DNA from: Abyssibacter sp036156195
Lineage (GTDB): Bacteria > Pseudomonadota > Gammaproteobacteria > Nevskiales > OUC007
Assembly: GCA_036156195.1 (NCBI GenBank)
Contig: JAYZUZ010000005.1
Span: forward strand, 110,009 to 174,008
Direction: 5' to 3'
DNA length: 64,000 nucleotides
How positions within the stretch are numbered: position 1 is the first letter of the stretch; every line of letters begins with the position of its first letter. The position numbers were made by a program, and so were the translations under genes. The notes under the pieces were generated by a model that saw only the letters and a list, made by a program, of their open reading frames with translations, was not told the DNA's origin and searched no databases. Positions 1-7,965 of this stretch are shown here, in pieces.

Positions 1-434
1 CGCAGGCCGAAGGTGGGGCGCAACAGCCACCAGATGGCCAGCCCCACGGGGAGTCGATGCAGAATCACCGCAATGGCCAGGCCCGGCCCAGTGTGCGCAG
101 GTTCCGACAAGGCCGTGCCGTCGACTGTGGCGTGGACAATGAGTCCGAATCCACCCAGTAGCAGCGTGGCCAGATGGGTTTCACGTGCGGCGTGATGCAG
201 CAATCGCTCGGCGATACTGGGGCCGAAGAAGCCGATGGCCAGCGCGAGCCAAGCCAGCAAGCCGCCGTGATGCACGGCTTCTGGCAGCGCTTCGAGCAGC
301 ACGATGCCGCCAATGCTCAGGAAGACGAAGCCGTCGAGGACGGCACTGAGTTTGCGCTGGCGGTTCAGCCAGGCATAGGCCAAGGGGCCGAACAGCAGCG
401 CGAGCAGGCTGGCGGCAAGAATGATCGAATGCAT
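1..434 (-). CDS. ZIP-family metal permease, N-terminal part (cut by window edge)
   Basis: The frame opens at an ATG at 434 and stays open off the left edge, giving 144 codons with no stop. The peptide is strongly hydrophobic, with several likely membrane helices (residues about 3-22, 35-52, 58-75, 90-108, 115-138). Two ZIP transporter signatures are seen: HATVDGTAL (His101, Asp105), resembling the helix IV motif, and HRLPVGLAI (His126), resembling the helix V HExPxG motif with Glu replaced by Arg. ZIP proteins move Zn, Fe or related divalent metals into the cytoplasm. The missing Glu and the truncation leave substrate and activity open. It lies upstream of the copper-chaperone lipoprotein gene on the same strand reading direction order 964 to 434, with an 80-base gap. 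Confidence 0.7.
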   Translation of the reverse strand, partial: MHSIILAASLLALLFGPLAYAWLNRQRKLSAVLDGFVFLSIGGIVLLEALPEAVHHGGLLAWLALAIGFFGPSIAERLLHHAARETHLATLLLGGFGLIVHATVDGTALSEPAHTGPGLAIAVILHRLPVGLAIWWLLRPTFGL

Positions 435-514
435 CGCCCTATTCTACGCCGAGCAGGGCGGCAAGCCCCTACCCAAACTGACTGTGGGCTTGGGGCGATA
501 CTCCAGTTGCTGCT

Positions 515-964
515 CTAGGGCGCGCTTTGCCGCAATGCGAAGCGGGTCTCGATAGAAAGCAGTTCGCCGTCGGCGCCGCGAAAAGCCAGTGAGACGGGTA
601 CCTCCCCATTGGTCTGCTCCAGGTCACGCGGGAAGCGCATCATGAGATGTTCCCCGCCGGAGCTCAGCGTCAATGTCTCTCCCGGGGCAATCTTGTAGCC
701 GTCCACCATGCGCATTTGCTGGATGCCGTCCTCCAGGTAGACGCTGTGCATTTCGATCCGGCCGAAGTTCGGACTGGAAACGCCGAGCATGCGGAGCTCG
801 CCGTCACCGTTATTGGTGATGCTGACGTAGCCCGCTGTCATCTTTGCACCGGGCGGTAGAGCACGCACCCAGCCATCCTCAACGACGATGGGATCCTTGG
901 GTTGACCGCAACCGGTCAAGGCAAACACGGCGACCAACATGACGCCAAGCAGGCTATGTTTCAT
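515..964 (-). CDS. PCu(A)C-type periplasmic copper chaperone lipoprotein
   Basis: The 149-residue protein has a lipoprotein signal (MKHSLLG start, lipobox LTGC with Cys19) and then a PCu(A)C domain (DUF461). The copper-binding pattern H-x10-M-x21-H-x-M is complete: His73, Met84, His106, Met108. Proteins of this family bind Cu(I) in the periplasm and hand it to cytochrome c oxidase assembly factors. An in-frame ATG six codons upstream (982) exists, but the start at 964 places the signal peptide directly at the N terminus and is preferred. No SCO or oxidase gene is visible beside it, so its partner is unknown. Confidence 0.9.
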   Translation of the reverse strand: MKHSLLGVMLVAVFALTGCGQPKDPIVVEDGWVRALPPGAKMTAGYVSITNNGDGELRMLGVSSPNFGRIEMHSVYLEDGIQQMRMVDGYKIAPGETLTLSSGGEHLMMRFPRDLEQTNGEVPVSLAFRGADGELLSIETRFALRQSAP

Positions 965-1099
965 GACTTCCCTCATACGCACTGGGTGAACAGGGCCGAG
1001 TCTTGTGAGCGGCGACGGTCATTCCCCAGTGTCGCCCGAGTGGCTCGGTCTGTCGTAGGTGGTTCAGTCCGTCAACCACGGATGAACACATGTGCAGCA

Positions 1100-2053
1100 T
1101 TATGCCGGGGTGTGACGGGCGAGCAAGTCCAGGCCCAGTGCGACCCGTTCTTCCGCCGTGTCGGGGATGGTCTTCTGGCGCTCAATGGCCTGGAGTACTG
1201 GGAGCAGGCCACGGCGATTGGCCAGTTGGATGGACAGCCCAGGGCGGGCATTGAGTTCCAGCACCAGGGGGCCGTGGTTACGATCCAGCACCACATCCAC
1301 ACCCAGGTAGCCCAGCCGGGCCAGGTCATAGCAGCGGGCGGCAAGCAACAGCAGCGTGTCCCAGCCGGGGATGCCGATACCCGCCAGTGGTGCGCCCGTA
1401 TCCGGATGACTGGATACGCGCGCGTTCTGGCAGACCCCGTCCTGGGTAACGCCCGTGCTGAGGTCGATACCGGCGCCTACGGCGCCCTGATGCAAGTTGG
1501 CCTTACCATCGGAGGATCGGGTCGGCAGGCGCACCATCGAGGCCAGGGGCACGCCGCGAAACACGATGGTGCGGATGTCCGGCACACCCTGGAATGCCAC
1601 GTTTTCGAAGATCGGGTCGAACTGGACGCAGTACTCGATCATCGCCTGATCGGGCATGCCCCCGAGGCTGAACATCCCCGACAGAATATTGGAGATGTGG
1701 TGGCCCAGCTCACTGTCCGACATCATGCTACCGCTGGCCTTGATATAGCCGCGGGCGCGCCGGTCCTTCACCACCAGAATGCCGTTGCCGCCACTGCCAT
1801 GCGCCGGCTTGACGACGAATGATGTCTTGTCGCCCAGGGTGTCTTCCAGATCCCGAATGGCATGCTCGGTACGCACCACACCGTAGAGTTCCGGCACCGC
1901 GATGCCGGCCTTTTGGGCGAGCGCCTTGGTTTGCAGCTTGTCGTCAACCAGCGGATAAAGCCGACGCTCGTTGTGGCGCATGATGAAGTCGGCATTGCGC
2001 TGGTTCATCGAGAGGATGCCGGCCTCCCGGAGAATCGTGCCGGGCCAGCGCAT
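1100..2053 (-). CDS. Alpha-L-glutamate ligase-like ATP-grasp protein (RimK-related)
   Basis: The 317-residue protein resembles the RimK-related ATP-grasp family (ligase-like, TIGR02291 type): INQRNAD-like N terminus, KLQTKALAQKAGI, then the ATP-grasp core with SFVVKPAHGSGGNGI (phosphate-binding loop) and the metal-binding end VLELNARPGLSIQLAN. ATP-grasp amidoligases join an amino acid, often glutamate, to a carboxylate through an acyl phosphate; the substrate here is unknown. Its start overlaps the stop of the upstream membrane protein (TGATG at 2051-2055), so the two are translationally coupled. It is the last gene of a three-gene set with the retropepsin and the transglutaminase-like protein. 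Confidence 0.88.
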   Translation of the reverse strand: MRWPGTILREAGILSMNQRNADFIMRHNERRLYPLVDDKLQTKALAQKAGIAVPELYGVVRTEHAIRDLEDTLGDKTSFVVKPAHGSGGNGILVVKDRRARGYIKASGSMMSDSELGHHISNILSGMFSLGGMPDQAMIEYCVQFDPIFENVAFQGVPDIRTIVFRGVPLASMVRLPTRSSDGKANLHQGAVGAGIDLSTGVTQDGVCQNARVSSHPDTGAPLAGIGIPGWDTLLLLAARCYDLARLGYLGVDVVLDRNHGPLVLELNARPGLSIQLANRRGLLPVLQAIERQKTIPDTAEERVALGLDLLARHTPA

Positions 2054-3588
2054 CAGCCGGACTTGCCTGCAATGACCGCGCGGAAGCGCCAGAACTCGGA
2101 CAGCCGGTAGCCGGTGTAGCGACCGAGAATCAGGCAGCCGCCCAGCAAGACGAGCAGCAGTTCAGGGAAGACGAACACCAGATGCGTGAGCGTCGGATTG
2201 CTCATCACGAGAAAACCGGCGGCGGCCACAAGCAGGCTGCCGCCGCCCTGCAGAATCGCTTCGCCCGCGCCGTGCTCCTCCCACACCAGCGACATCCGTT
2301 CGATTGTCATGGCCAGGATCACCATCGGGAACAGGGCAATGGACAGGCCCCGGTCCATGCCGAGCTGATGGCTGATCAGGCTGACCAGCAGCATGAGGAA
2401 GATGACGATGATCAGAACAGACGCCAGTCGCGGGACGAGCAGCAGTTTCAGACGTTCGAGTGCAAACCGTAGCCCCAGTCCCAAAGCGACGATTAATGAA
2501 AACAGGATGATGCCCCACAACAGCTTGGTCTCCCGGAAGGCCAGGGCGATCAGAATGGGCATGAACGTACCGAAGGTTTTCACCCCAACGACGTTGCGCA
2601 GCAGCACGACCAGGAAGGCGCCCAGCGGGACCGTGAGCAGCACCTTGTACACGTTCTGGGTTTGGACGGGCAGCGCGAACAACGAGTAGTCCAGGAGAAT
2701 CGACCCATGGTTGCGCGCCCGGTCGCGGGCAATGGAGACGATCTCCCGCTGGCTGCGCGCGACGGAGAAACGCACATCCGGTTGGGCGCCACCATCGACG
2801 GCCAGCAGGGGATCATTGCCGACCCGCCACACGAGAAAATCCTCCGGCAGACCGATCTTGCCGGTTTGCGGCGACATCGGAATCCAGCGCTGCTCGTTGT
2901 GGACCTCGATAAAGGGCACCAGCGAGGCATCACGGGTGCCGTCGACGAGAGGCAGGCCCCAGATCACCCGCGCCGGGATGCGTGCACCCGCCAGTACATC
3001 GACCAACCACTGGGCCCAGGCGCCGGGGCTGTTGCCGCCGCTGCGCAGGCTGTCCACGGACGGATTGCTCCCCTCGCGATTCATGCGCTCGATCAGGGCA
3101 CGGGCGAAGGTAGCGATGTCAGCGGATTCCGAACGCACCTCTTCGAGCAGCGCGTTCACAGCGGCCTGCGTCGACTCGCCGTAAGCGGGAACCTGCGGGT
3201 AGCCCGGGAAGGGGTCGGTATGTGTGGCCGACCGGGTCTCAGACTCATAGACGGTGACGCGGTAGTACAGCGCCTGGGTGCCGTTGGCACGCCGGATGGC
3301 CCACAGGGCGGCGCGGTTCAGACCGCTGTCTTCCTGACTGACGCCAAACCCATTCGAGATGAAATGCTCATCGAGCTGCTCGAAGCCGGGTGGCTTATTC
3401 GGTACCAGCAGCGTCGCCTTGACCGGACCGCCGCGCGCGCGAAACGCGGCGCGTGCCTCAACGGTCCAGACGGCCGCCTCGGTGCTGGGTTTGAGTGGTA
3501 GGCCGAGGCTGCGAGCCTTATAGGCTGTCAGTGACAGGCCAGCTGCAATGAGCAGAGCAGCAATAATCCAGACGGGCAGGTTTCTCAA
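2053..3588 (-). CDS. Inactive transglutaminase-like domain fused to a multi-helix membrane domain
   Basis: The 511-residue protein begins with an N-terminal membrane anchor (residues about 5-24), followed by a periplasmic part of about 290 residues. This part contains a transglutaminase-like fold (SPGAWAQWLVDVLAGARIPARVIWG, followed by FIEVHNEQRWIPMSPQTG). The position of the catalytic Cys is occupied by Ala/Gly (GAWAQWL), consistent with the family's 'inactive transglutaminase' label. The C-terminal half (from about residue 315) carries about seven hydrophobic helices. The start is TTG at 3588, preceded by GGAG; it overlaps the stop of a 14-codon frame. It is coupled to the ATP-grasp ligase downstream. 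The family recurs next to retropepsin and RimK-like genes; its role is inferred to be sensing or presenting a peptide or envelope substrate. Confidence 0.85.
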   Translation of the reverse strand: MRNLPVWIIAALLIAAGLSLTAYKARSLGLPLKPSTEAAVWTVEARAAFRARGGPVKATLLVPNKPPGFEQLDEHFISNGFGVSQEDSGLNRAALWAIRRANGTQALYYRVTVYESETRSATHTDPFPGYPQVPAYGESTQAAVNALLEEVRSESADIATFARALIERMNREGSNPSVDSLRSGGNSPGAWAQWLVDVLAGARIPARVIWGLPLVDGTRDASLVPFIEVHNEQRWIPMSPQTGKIGLPEDFLVWRVGNDPLLAVDGGAQPDVRFSVARSQREIVSIARDRARNHGSILLDYSLFALPVQTQNVYKVLLTVPLGAFLVVLLRNVVGVKTFGTFMPILIALAFRETKLLWGIILFSLIVALGLGLRFALERLKLLLVPRLASVLIIVIFLMLLVSLISHQLGMDRGLSIALFPMVILAMTIERMSLVWEEHGAGEAILQGGGSLLVAAAGFLVMSNPTLTHLVFVFPELLLVLLGGCLILGRYTGYRLSEFWRFRAVIAGKSG

Positions 3589-3629
3589 GACGACCGCTCC
3601 AGGCGGGCGGCGAGCATGGATTGTTGCAT
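3585..3629 (-). CDS. Possible 14-residue leader peptide upstream of the transglutaminase-like gene
   Basis: An ATG at 3629 follows a strong Shine-Dalgarno sequence (AGGGAG, plus-strand 3638-3643) at a spacing of 8 bases. It opens a frame of 14 codons (MQQSMLAARLERSS) that ends in TGA at 3585-3587. The TGA overlaps the TTG start of the downstream gene (TTGA arrangement). This ribosome site is better than the one in front of the TTG, so the short frame may load ribosomes that reinitiate at the TTG. It may be a leader peptide, or simply a chance frame. Conservation in relatives is unknown. Confidence 0.4.
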   Translation of the reverse strand: MQQSMLAARLERSS

Positions 3630-3670
3630 GGTTCCAACTCCCTTTGGATGTGGCGATGCCGTCAGGCTGA

Positions 3671-4180
3671 TCAGGAACACTCGGCCTGGGTCATAAATGT
3701 TGCAGCCGGGTCGACGACGGCAATGTCTTCCAGAAATCGACGCCCCAGCAATACCGGATAGATGAAGCTGCCGCGGTCAGCCAGTGAGAACTGCGTGCTG
3801 CGCTTGCGCCCGTCGAAACACAGCGCCAATTCAACGACGGCACGGCGCGAGCTGGGGTCATCATGATCCTTGATGCGGACGCTGCGTGCGAGTGGCGCTT
3901 CGGTCTCAATGCGGTGAACCTCGTCATCGGCGTCTTCAAGCACCAGCGTGAACCGGACCCAGCGTTCACCATCGCGGTCGAAGCGTTCGACATCGACCGC
4001 GTAGATCGACGATGTCAGCGCTCCGGTATCCAGTTTGGCCGAGACCACGATATCCCAGGGCTGCATCGTGACTTTCTCGACCCAGCCGGCGATGACCTTG
4101 CCGGGTGTGCGGCTGTCTGCAAGGGCCGTGTTTAAACCCGTGAGCGCCAGGAGCAACAAAGTGCTCAGGAACCTTCGCAT
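3671..4180 (-). CDS. Secreted retropepsin-like aspartic protease ('ATP-dependent zinc protease' family)
   Basis: The 169-residue protein has a signal peptide (MRRFLSTLLLLALTGLNTALA, cleavage near residue 21) and one retropepsin-like domain. The catalytic motif is KLDTGALTSSI (Asp-Thr-Gly-Ala), close to the viral and Ddi1-type DTGA site. The C-terminal YPVLLGRRFLEDIAVVDP matches the family's second conserved block. Such proteins act as homodimers because each subunit gives one Asp. Database entries often call the family 'ATP-dependent zinc protease', a historical name not supported by this sequence. It is the first gene of the retropepsin / transglutaminase-like / ATP-grasp set, 82 bases upstream of the second gene. 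The start was chosen because longer in-frame extensions lack a signal peptide at the N terminus. Confidence 0.85.
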   Translation of the reverse strand: MRRFLSTLLLLALTGLNTALADSRTPGKVIAGWVEKVTMQPWDIVVSAKLDTGALTSSIYAVDVERFDRDGERWVRFTLVLEDADDEVHRIETEAPLARSVRIKDHDDPSSRRAVVELALCFDGRKRSTQFSLADRGSFIYPVLLGRRFLEDIAVVDPAATFMTQAECS

Positions 4181-4302
4181 AGCTGGATGCGTCTGTTGAA
4201 TGCCTGGCGAGAGTCTATGGAATCGCCGAGCGCTTCGCACGATCATGCGCGGGCGAGGGCAGAACTCGCCAGCCAGGCACGACCTTGATAGCTTGGAGTT
4301 AC

Positions 4303-5781
4303 ATGAGCAATTGCATATCGACTCGCTGGCCCTTGCTGGCCTTGATCGCTGGATTTTGTCCAGTTGTCTTTGCGCAGGAGGCTGTTGACGACAGCGCAGT
4401 GAACAGTCCGTCACCGCAACTGGTATCTGAGCCGGCTCCCCCCCCACCTGCCGCCGCAACCCAGTCTGACGGCGCCACAGCCGATGCCGGCGCCGACACG
4501 ACGGGTGTATCCACCGCGCAGGCAACACCGACCGAGTCTGCTCCGGAGCCCGTCGGCGTACAGCCGTTTGCGCTGCTGGGTGAGTCAGTCCAGCCGGGGA
4601 CCTGGCGCCAGCTGGCGTGGTCCGCCAGTTATCACTTTGGCGAGTTGGGCGGTGCAACGCCGGTGCTGGTATCGCACGGCGCCGAGCCGGGGCCGGTGTT
4701 GTGCTTAACCGGCGCGGTGCATGGCGATGAGCTCAATGGGATCGAGATTATTCGCCGCGTGGTGCATTCCCTTGATCCCAAAGGGCTGTCGGGGACGGTG
4801 ATTGGCGTGCCGATCGTCAATCTGGCCGGATTTCAGCGCAATTCCCGATACCTCCCGGATCGCCGCGACCTGAATCGCTACTTTCCCGGCTCGCCGACCG
4901 GCAGCCTGGCGTCGCGCGTCGCGCATTCTTTTTTTACGCAGATTATCGAGCGCTGTGACCGCCTGGCCGATCTGCACACCGGTTCGTTTCACCGGACCAA
5001 CCTGCCGCAGCTGCGTGCAGATCTCAGCAAACCGGCCGTCGTCGAGCTGAGCAGGGGCTTTGGCGGGATTGCCGTGTTGCAAACCCAGGGTGCCAAGGGG
5101 ACTTTGCGTCGGGCTGCGGTGGATGCCGGCATCCCCGCCGTCACGCTGGAGGCGGGTGAACCGTTACGCCTACAACCGCAGCAAGTGGACCAGGGCGTGC
5201 GCGGCATCGAGACCCTGATGCACCGGCTCGGCATGATTGACCGGCACCGCAACTGGCCCGATCCGCAGCCGGTGTTCTACGAATCCTACTGGGTGCGGTC
5301 AGACCATGGCGGCATCCTGCTGACCCAGGTGGACGTCGGCGACGTCGTCCGCGAAGGCTCTGTGCTGGGAACCGTGACTGACCCCATCACCAATGTGCGC
5401 CACGAGGTGTTGTCGCCTTATCGAGGGCGCGTACTGGGGATGGCCCTGAATCAGGTGGTCATGCCGGGGTTTGCGGCGTTTCGGGTCGGCATACAGACCA
5501 CGGAAGAAGCCGTGCAGGAAGAGGCCGCCAGCTCGGCAGCCGCCGTACCCGAACCGTCGTCGGAGCCGCGCGATGATGTCTCCGAAATCGAGCGTCCGCC
5601 GCCGGAGCGAGCCGAGGAGATGCCGCCGCGAATCGAAGGGGATGACGCGCCGGAGGAAGAATCGGGCGAGGGCGATCCCGACGCGCCGGAGCGAGCTGAC
5701 AACGGGGCTGAGCCAGCGGCCGATACCCCGCCGGCAGACGCACCGGCGAGTGCCGCGCCAGCACCGTCCACCACACCCTAG
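4303..5781 (+). CDS. Secreted M14-type succinylglutamate desuccinylase/aspartoacylase-like protein with acidic tail
   Basis: The 492-residue protein starts at an ATG with GGAG four bases upstream and has a signal peptide (residues 1-25, ending VVFAQE). A low-complexity Ala/Pro/Thr linker follows. The AstE/AspA domain (about residues 90-385) contains the zinc site HGDE (His140, Glu143) and DLHTG (His225). AstE itself is cytoplasmic, so a secreted member probably acts on a periplasmic peptide or envelope substrate. From about residue 390 the protein is an acidic, Pro- and Ala-rich disordered tail. It is divergent from the retropepsin gene across 122 bases, which suggests shared function or regulation. 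It is unlikely to be the AST-pathway AstE. Confidence 0.8.
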   Translation: MSNCISTRWPLLALIAGFCPVVFAQEAVDDSAVNSPSPQLVSEPAPPPPAAATQSDGATADAGADTTGVSTAQATPTESAPEPVGVQPFALLGESVQPGTWRQLAWSASYHFGELGGATPVLVSHGAEPGPVLCLTGAVHGDELNGIEIIRRVVHSLDPKGLSGTVIGVPIVNLAGFQRNSRYLPDRRDLNRYFPGSPTGSLASRVAHSFFTQIIERCDRLADLHTGSFHRTNLPQLRADLSKPAVVELSRGFGGIAVLQTQGAKGTLRRAAVDAGIPAVTLEAGEPLRLQPQQVDQGVRGIETLMHRLGMIDRHRNWPDPQPVFYESYWVRSDHGGILLTQVDVGDVVREGSVLGTVTDPITNVRHEVLSPYRGRVLGMALNQVVMPGFAAFRVGIQTTEEAVQEEAASSAAAVPEPSSEPRDDVSEIERPPPERAEEMPPRIEGDDAPEEESGEGDPDAPERADNGAEPAADTPPADAPASAAPAPSTTP

Positions 5782-5836
5782 CCTAGCGGCTGGCAGCCTG
5801 CTGAAGCGGCAGCCGACCGGTGGTCGGTTGCTAACT

Positions 5837-5850
5837 TGACGCATGCGTCA
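5837..5850. promoter_or_regulatory. Palindromic operator 1 for the monooxygenase/TetR operon
   Basis: TGACGCATGCGTCA is a perfect 14-base palindrome. It overlaps a TTGACG hexamer at 5836-5841 that could serve as a -35 element, and it lies 55 bases upstream of the monooxygenase start. The same pattern recurs at 5873-5886, giving a shared consensus TGAC-R-CA-K-G-Y-GTCA. The likely binder is the TetR protein encoded by the second gene of this operon. Confidence 0.6.
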
Positions 5851-5872
5851 CTTATTCGCCATCCTCGAAATA

Positions 5873-5886
5873 TGACACAGGTGTCA
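5873..5886. promoter_or_regulatory. Palindromic operator 2 for the monooxygenase/TetR operon
   Basis: TGACACAGGTGTCA matches operator 1 in length and in the outer bases of both arms; the arms are symmetric apart from the central pair. The centre-to-centre distance to operator 1 is 36 bases, a little over three helical turns. The site ends 18 bases before the ATG, close to the ribosome site GAGGAG at 5893-5898, so a bound repressor could block transcription start or elongation. Confidence 0.55.
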
Positions 5887-5904
5887 TTTTCTGAGGAGAC
5901 GAGA

Positions 5905-7287
5905 ATGAACAAGAACGAACGCATCGCCGTCATCGGCGCCGGCCCCTCCGGCATCACGGCTGCCAAAAATGTGATCGAAGCCGGTTACGGCGACGGGCTG
6001 ACCCTGTTTGAAATGTCAGATCAGGTGGGTGGCAACTGGGTGTTTCGTGACGAACCCAGCCACTCGAGCGTGTATGAGACGACGCACATCATCAGCTCCA
6101 AGTACTGGTCTGCCTATGAGGACTTTCCCTTTCCTGAGGGAACGCCGGATTATCCCTCCCACCGGCATCTACTGAAGTACTTCCAGGACTACGCGAGGCA
6201 CTTCGGCGTGCTGGAGCGCACGGCGTTCAACACGCGCGTGGACGCTGCCGTGCGTCAGGACGACGGGCGCTGGGCGCTGACCGTGACGGGGCCAGAAGGC
6301 ACGCGGACGGAGCTGTTCGACCACCTCATGGTCTCCAATGGCCACCACTGGAATCCACGCATGCCCGAATTGCCGGGTGAGTTTGCGGGCGAGGTGATGC
6401 ACTCGCACCAGTTCAAAAAGGCCGCGCCCTTTGCCGGCAAGCGGGTGCTGGTTGTCGGCGGGGGGAATTCCGCTGCAGATGTCGCGGTGGAGTGCTCGCG
6501 CGTGGCCGAGAAGGTGTGCATCAGCATGCGGCGCGGTTACTGGTTCTTGCCCAAGTTCATGATGGGCAAGCCGGGTGACGTGGTGTACCACAAGACTGAG
6601 TGGATGCCGTCATGGCTGCGCCAGAAGCTGCTGACGCTCAGCGTACGGCTGGTGCAGGGGAAGAACGCGAATTACGGCCTGGAAGAACCGGAGTATTCGA
6701 TTCTCCAGGGGCATCCCACACTGAACTCAGAACTGATGTACTTCATCGGTCACGGCGAGTTGCAGCCGCGTCGTGGGATTCAGGCGATTGACGGGCATAC
6801 GGTCACGTTCACCGACGGGTGTCAGGATGATTTTGACGTGATCATCTGTGCTACGGGCTACCGCACAACGTTCCCATTCTTCGACAAGGCGTTTATCGAT
6901 TGGGAGGAAGCGACCCAGATTCCGTTGTATCGCAAGATGTTCCACGCCGACTACGACAATCTGTTCTTCATCGGGTTGTTCCAGCCCTTGGGGTGCATCT
7001 GGCCGTTGTCCGACTATCAGGCGAAGCTGGCGATGAAGGCGATTACCGGGGAGTGGAAGCGGCCGGCAAACCTGGCGGAGAAGATTGCCGAGGAACTGCG
7101 CAACCCGCATTACGATTTCGTGGCGCACACCAAGCACGCAGTTGAGGTGGATTACACGCGTTTTCGCCGTGAACTGCTGGACGAGCTCGGCTCGGCTGGA
7201 TCAGGGCCCTACATTTCACAGGTGGACCGCAGTGGCGCGGCTGCCGAGCCGGAGACGCCCAAGTATCAGCATCGGAAGGCCGCATGA
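5905..7287 (+). CDS. Flavin-containing monooxygenase (FMO/Baeyer-Villiger type)
   Basis: The 460-residue protein has an N-terminal FAD Rossmann motif GAGPSG, the FMO fingerprint FAGEVMHSHQF (FxGxxxHxxxF), the NADPH-binding GGGNSAAD, and the later ATGY block. These enzymes use NADPH and oxygen to oxidise N or S centres, or ketones, in xenobiotics and small metabolites. The substrate cannot be read from sequence. The start at 5905 follows a GAGGAG ribosome site; upstream in-frame codons would run through both operators. Its stop overlaps the start of the following TetR gene (ATGA), so the regulator is co-expressed and probably autoregulates the operon. Confidence 0.88.
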   Translation: MNKNERIAVIGAGPSGITAAKNVIEAGYGDGLTLFEMSDQVGGNWVFRDEPSHSSVYETTHIISSKYWSAYEDFPFPEGTPDYPSHRHLLKYFQDYARHFGVLERTAFNTRVDAAVRQDDGRWALTVTGPEGTRTELFDHLMVSNGHHWNPRMPELPGEFAGEVMHSHQFKKAAPFAGKRVLVVGGGNSAADVAVECSRVAEKVCISMRRGYWFLPKFMMGKPGDVVYHKTEWMPSWLRQKLLTLSVRLVQGKNANYGLEEPEYSILQGHPTLNSELMYFIGHGELQPRRGIQAIDGHTVTFTDGCQDDFDVIICATGYRTTFPFFDKAFIDWEEATQIPLYRKMFHADYDNLFFIGLFQPLGCIWPLSDYQAKLAMKAITGEWKRPANLAEKIAEELRNPHYDFVAHTKHAVEVDYTRFRRELLDELGSAGSGPYISQVDRSGAAAEPETPKYQHRKAA

Positions 7288-7898
7288 GTGCAGCGGTCGG
7301 CGCACAGCCGATGAGTCGCCGCGAGCAGAACAAGGCGGCCAACCGGGCGGCGATTCTCGCTGCAGCCCGGCGCCTGTTCATCGAGCGCGGGTTCGAGTCG
7401 GTCAATATTCGCGACATTGTGCGTGGTACGCATCTGGCGGCGGGTACGTTCTACAACTATTTCCCTGACAAGGAATCGGTGTTCCGTGCGCTGGTGGATG
7501 AGCAAATGGCCTCACTCACCGTTCAACTCACGGAGATTCGACAGTCTGCGACGTCGCTGGACGTCTTCCTGCACGCCACCTACGCGTTGGTGTTTCGGAC
7601 TGCGCTGGAAGAGCCGCTGTTCTACCAGTTTATTTTCCGTAACCAGGCCGTGATGCAGGACATGTATGAAGGCAGTGTGCTGGGGCTTTCCGTGCATGCG
7701 TTGAGGCAGGACATCGAGGCCGCGCAGCAGCGCGGTCTCATCGATTCGGCCATTGATGCCGACTATCTTGCAGCCGCGTTCTACGGGGTGGGCTTTGAGC
7801 TGGGTCGCGAGATGGTGTCGCGCGAACAGCCCGACCCGGAAGCGGTGGCCGCGTTGGCAACGCGCATTTTCCTCGCCGGCGTAGCACCCCGGCGCTAG
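7284..7898 (+). CDS. TetR/AcrR-family regulator of the monooxygenase operon
   Basis: The 204-residue protein has an N-terminal TetR helix-turn-helix: RAAILAAARRLFIERGFESVNIRDIVRG leading to the recognition helix block GTFYNYFPDKESVF. A helical ligand-binding domain follows, without a recognisable ligand signature. It overlaps the monooxygenase stop by four bases. A second possible start (ATG at 7314, MSRREQNK) would shorten the N terminus by ten residues. The two related palindromes at 5837-5886 are its most likely operators; this is inferred from position and symmetry, not shown. Confidence 0.88.
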   Translation: MSAAVGAQPMSRREQNKAANRAAILAAARRLFIERGFESVNIRDIVRGTHLAAGTFYNYFPDKESVFRALVDEQMASLTVQLTEIRQSATSLDVFLHATYALVFRTALEEPLFYQFIFRNQAVMQDMYEGSVLGLSVHALRQDIEAAQQRGLIDSAIDADYLAAAFYGVGFELGREMVSREQPDPEAVAALATRIFLAGVAPRR

Positions 7899-7965
7899 CC
7901 GCAAACGCAACGGCCGGCGAGTGCGGGGCTGACCCGCTCGCCGCGCCGCACCGGAGACGGGCAGG

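Noticed and set aside
1060..1079. GTGGTT/AACCAC inverted repeat as a terminator or operator
   Set aside because: Only a 6-base stem with an 8-base loop and no T-run; likely by chance in the 135-base gap between the ligase and the PCu(A)C gene.
902..1822. Long open frame antisense to the ATP-grasp ligase gene
   Set aside because: No recognisable domain, no ribosome site, and it lies opposite a well-supported gene; GC-rich DNA gives long antisense frames.
4285..4302. Upstream TTG start for the M14 hydrolase
   Set aside because: It would put six residues before the natural signal peptide and moves the start upstream of the ribosome site at 4295-4298.
7916..7942. Hairpin after the TetR gene as a terminator
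   Set aside because: GGCGAG...CTCGCC pairs with a 2-base bulge, but no T-run follows, so termination is not supported.
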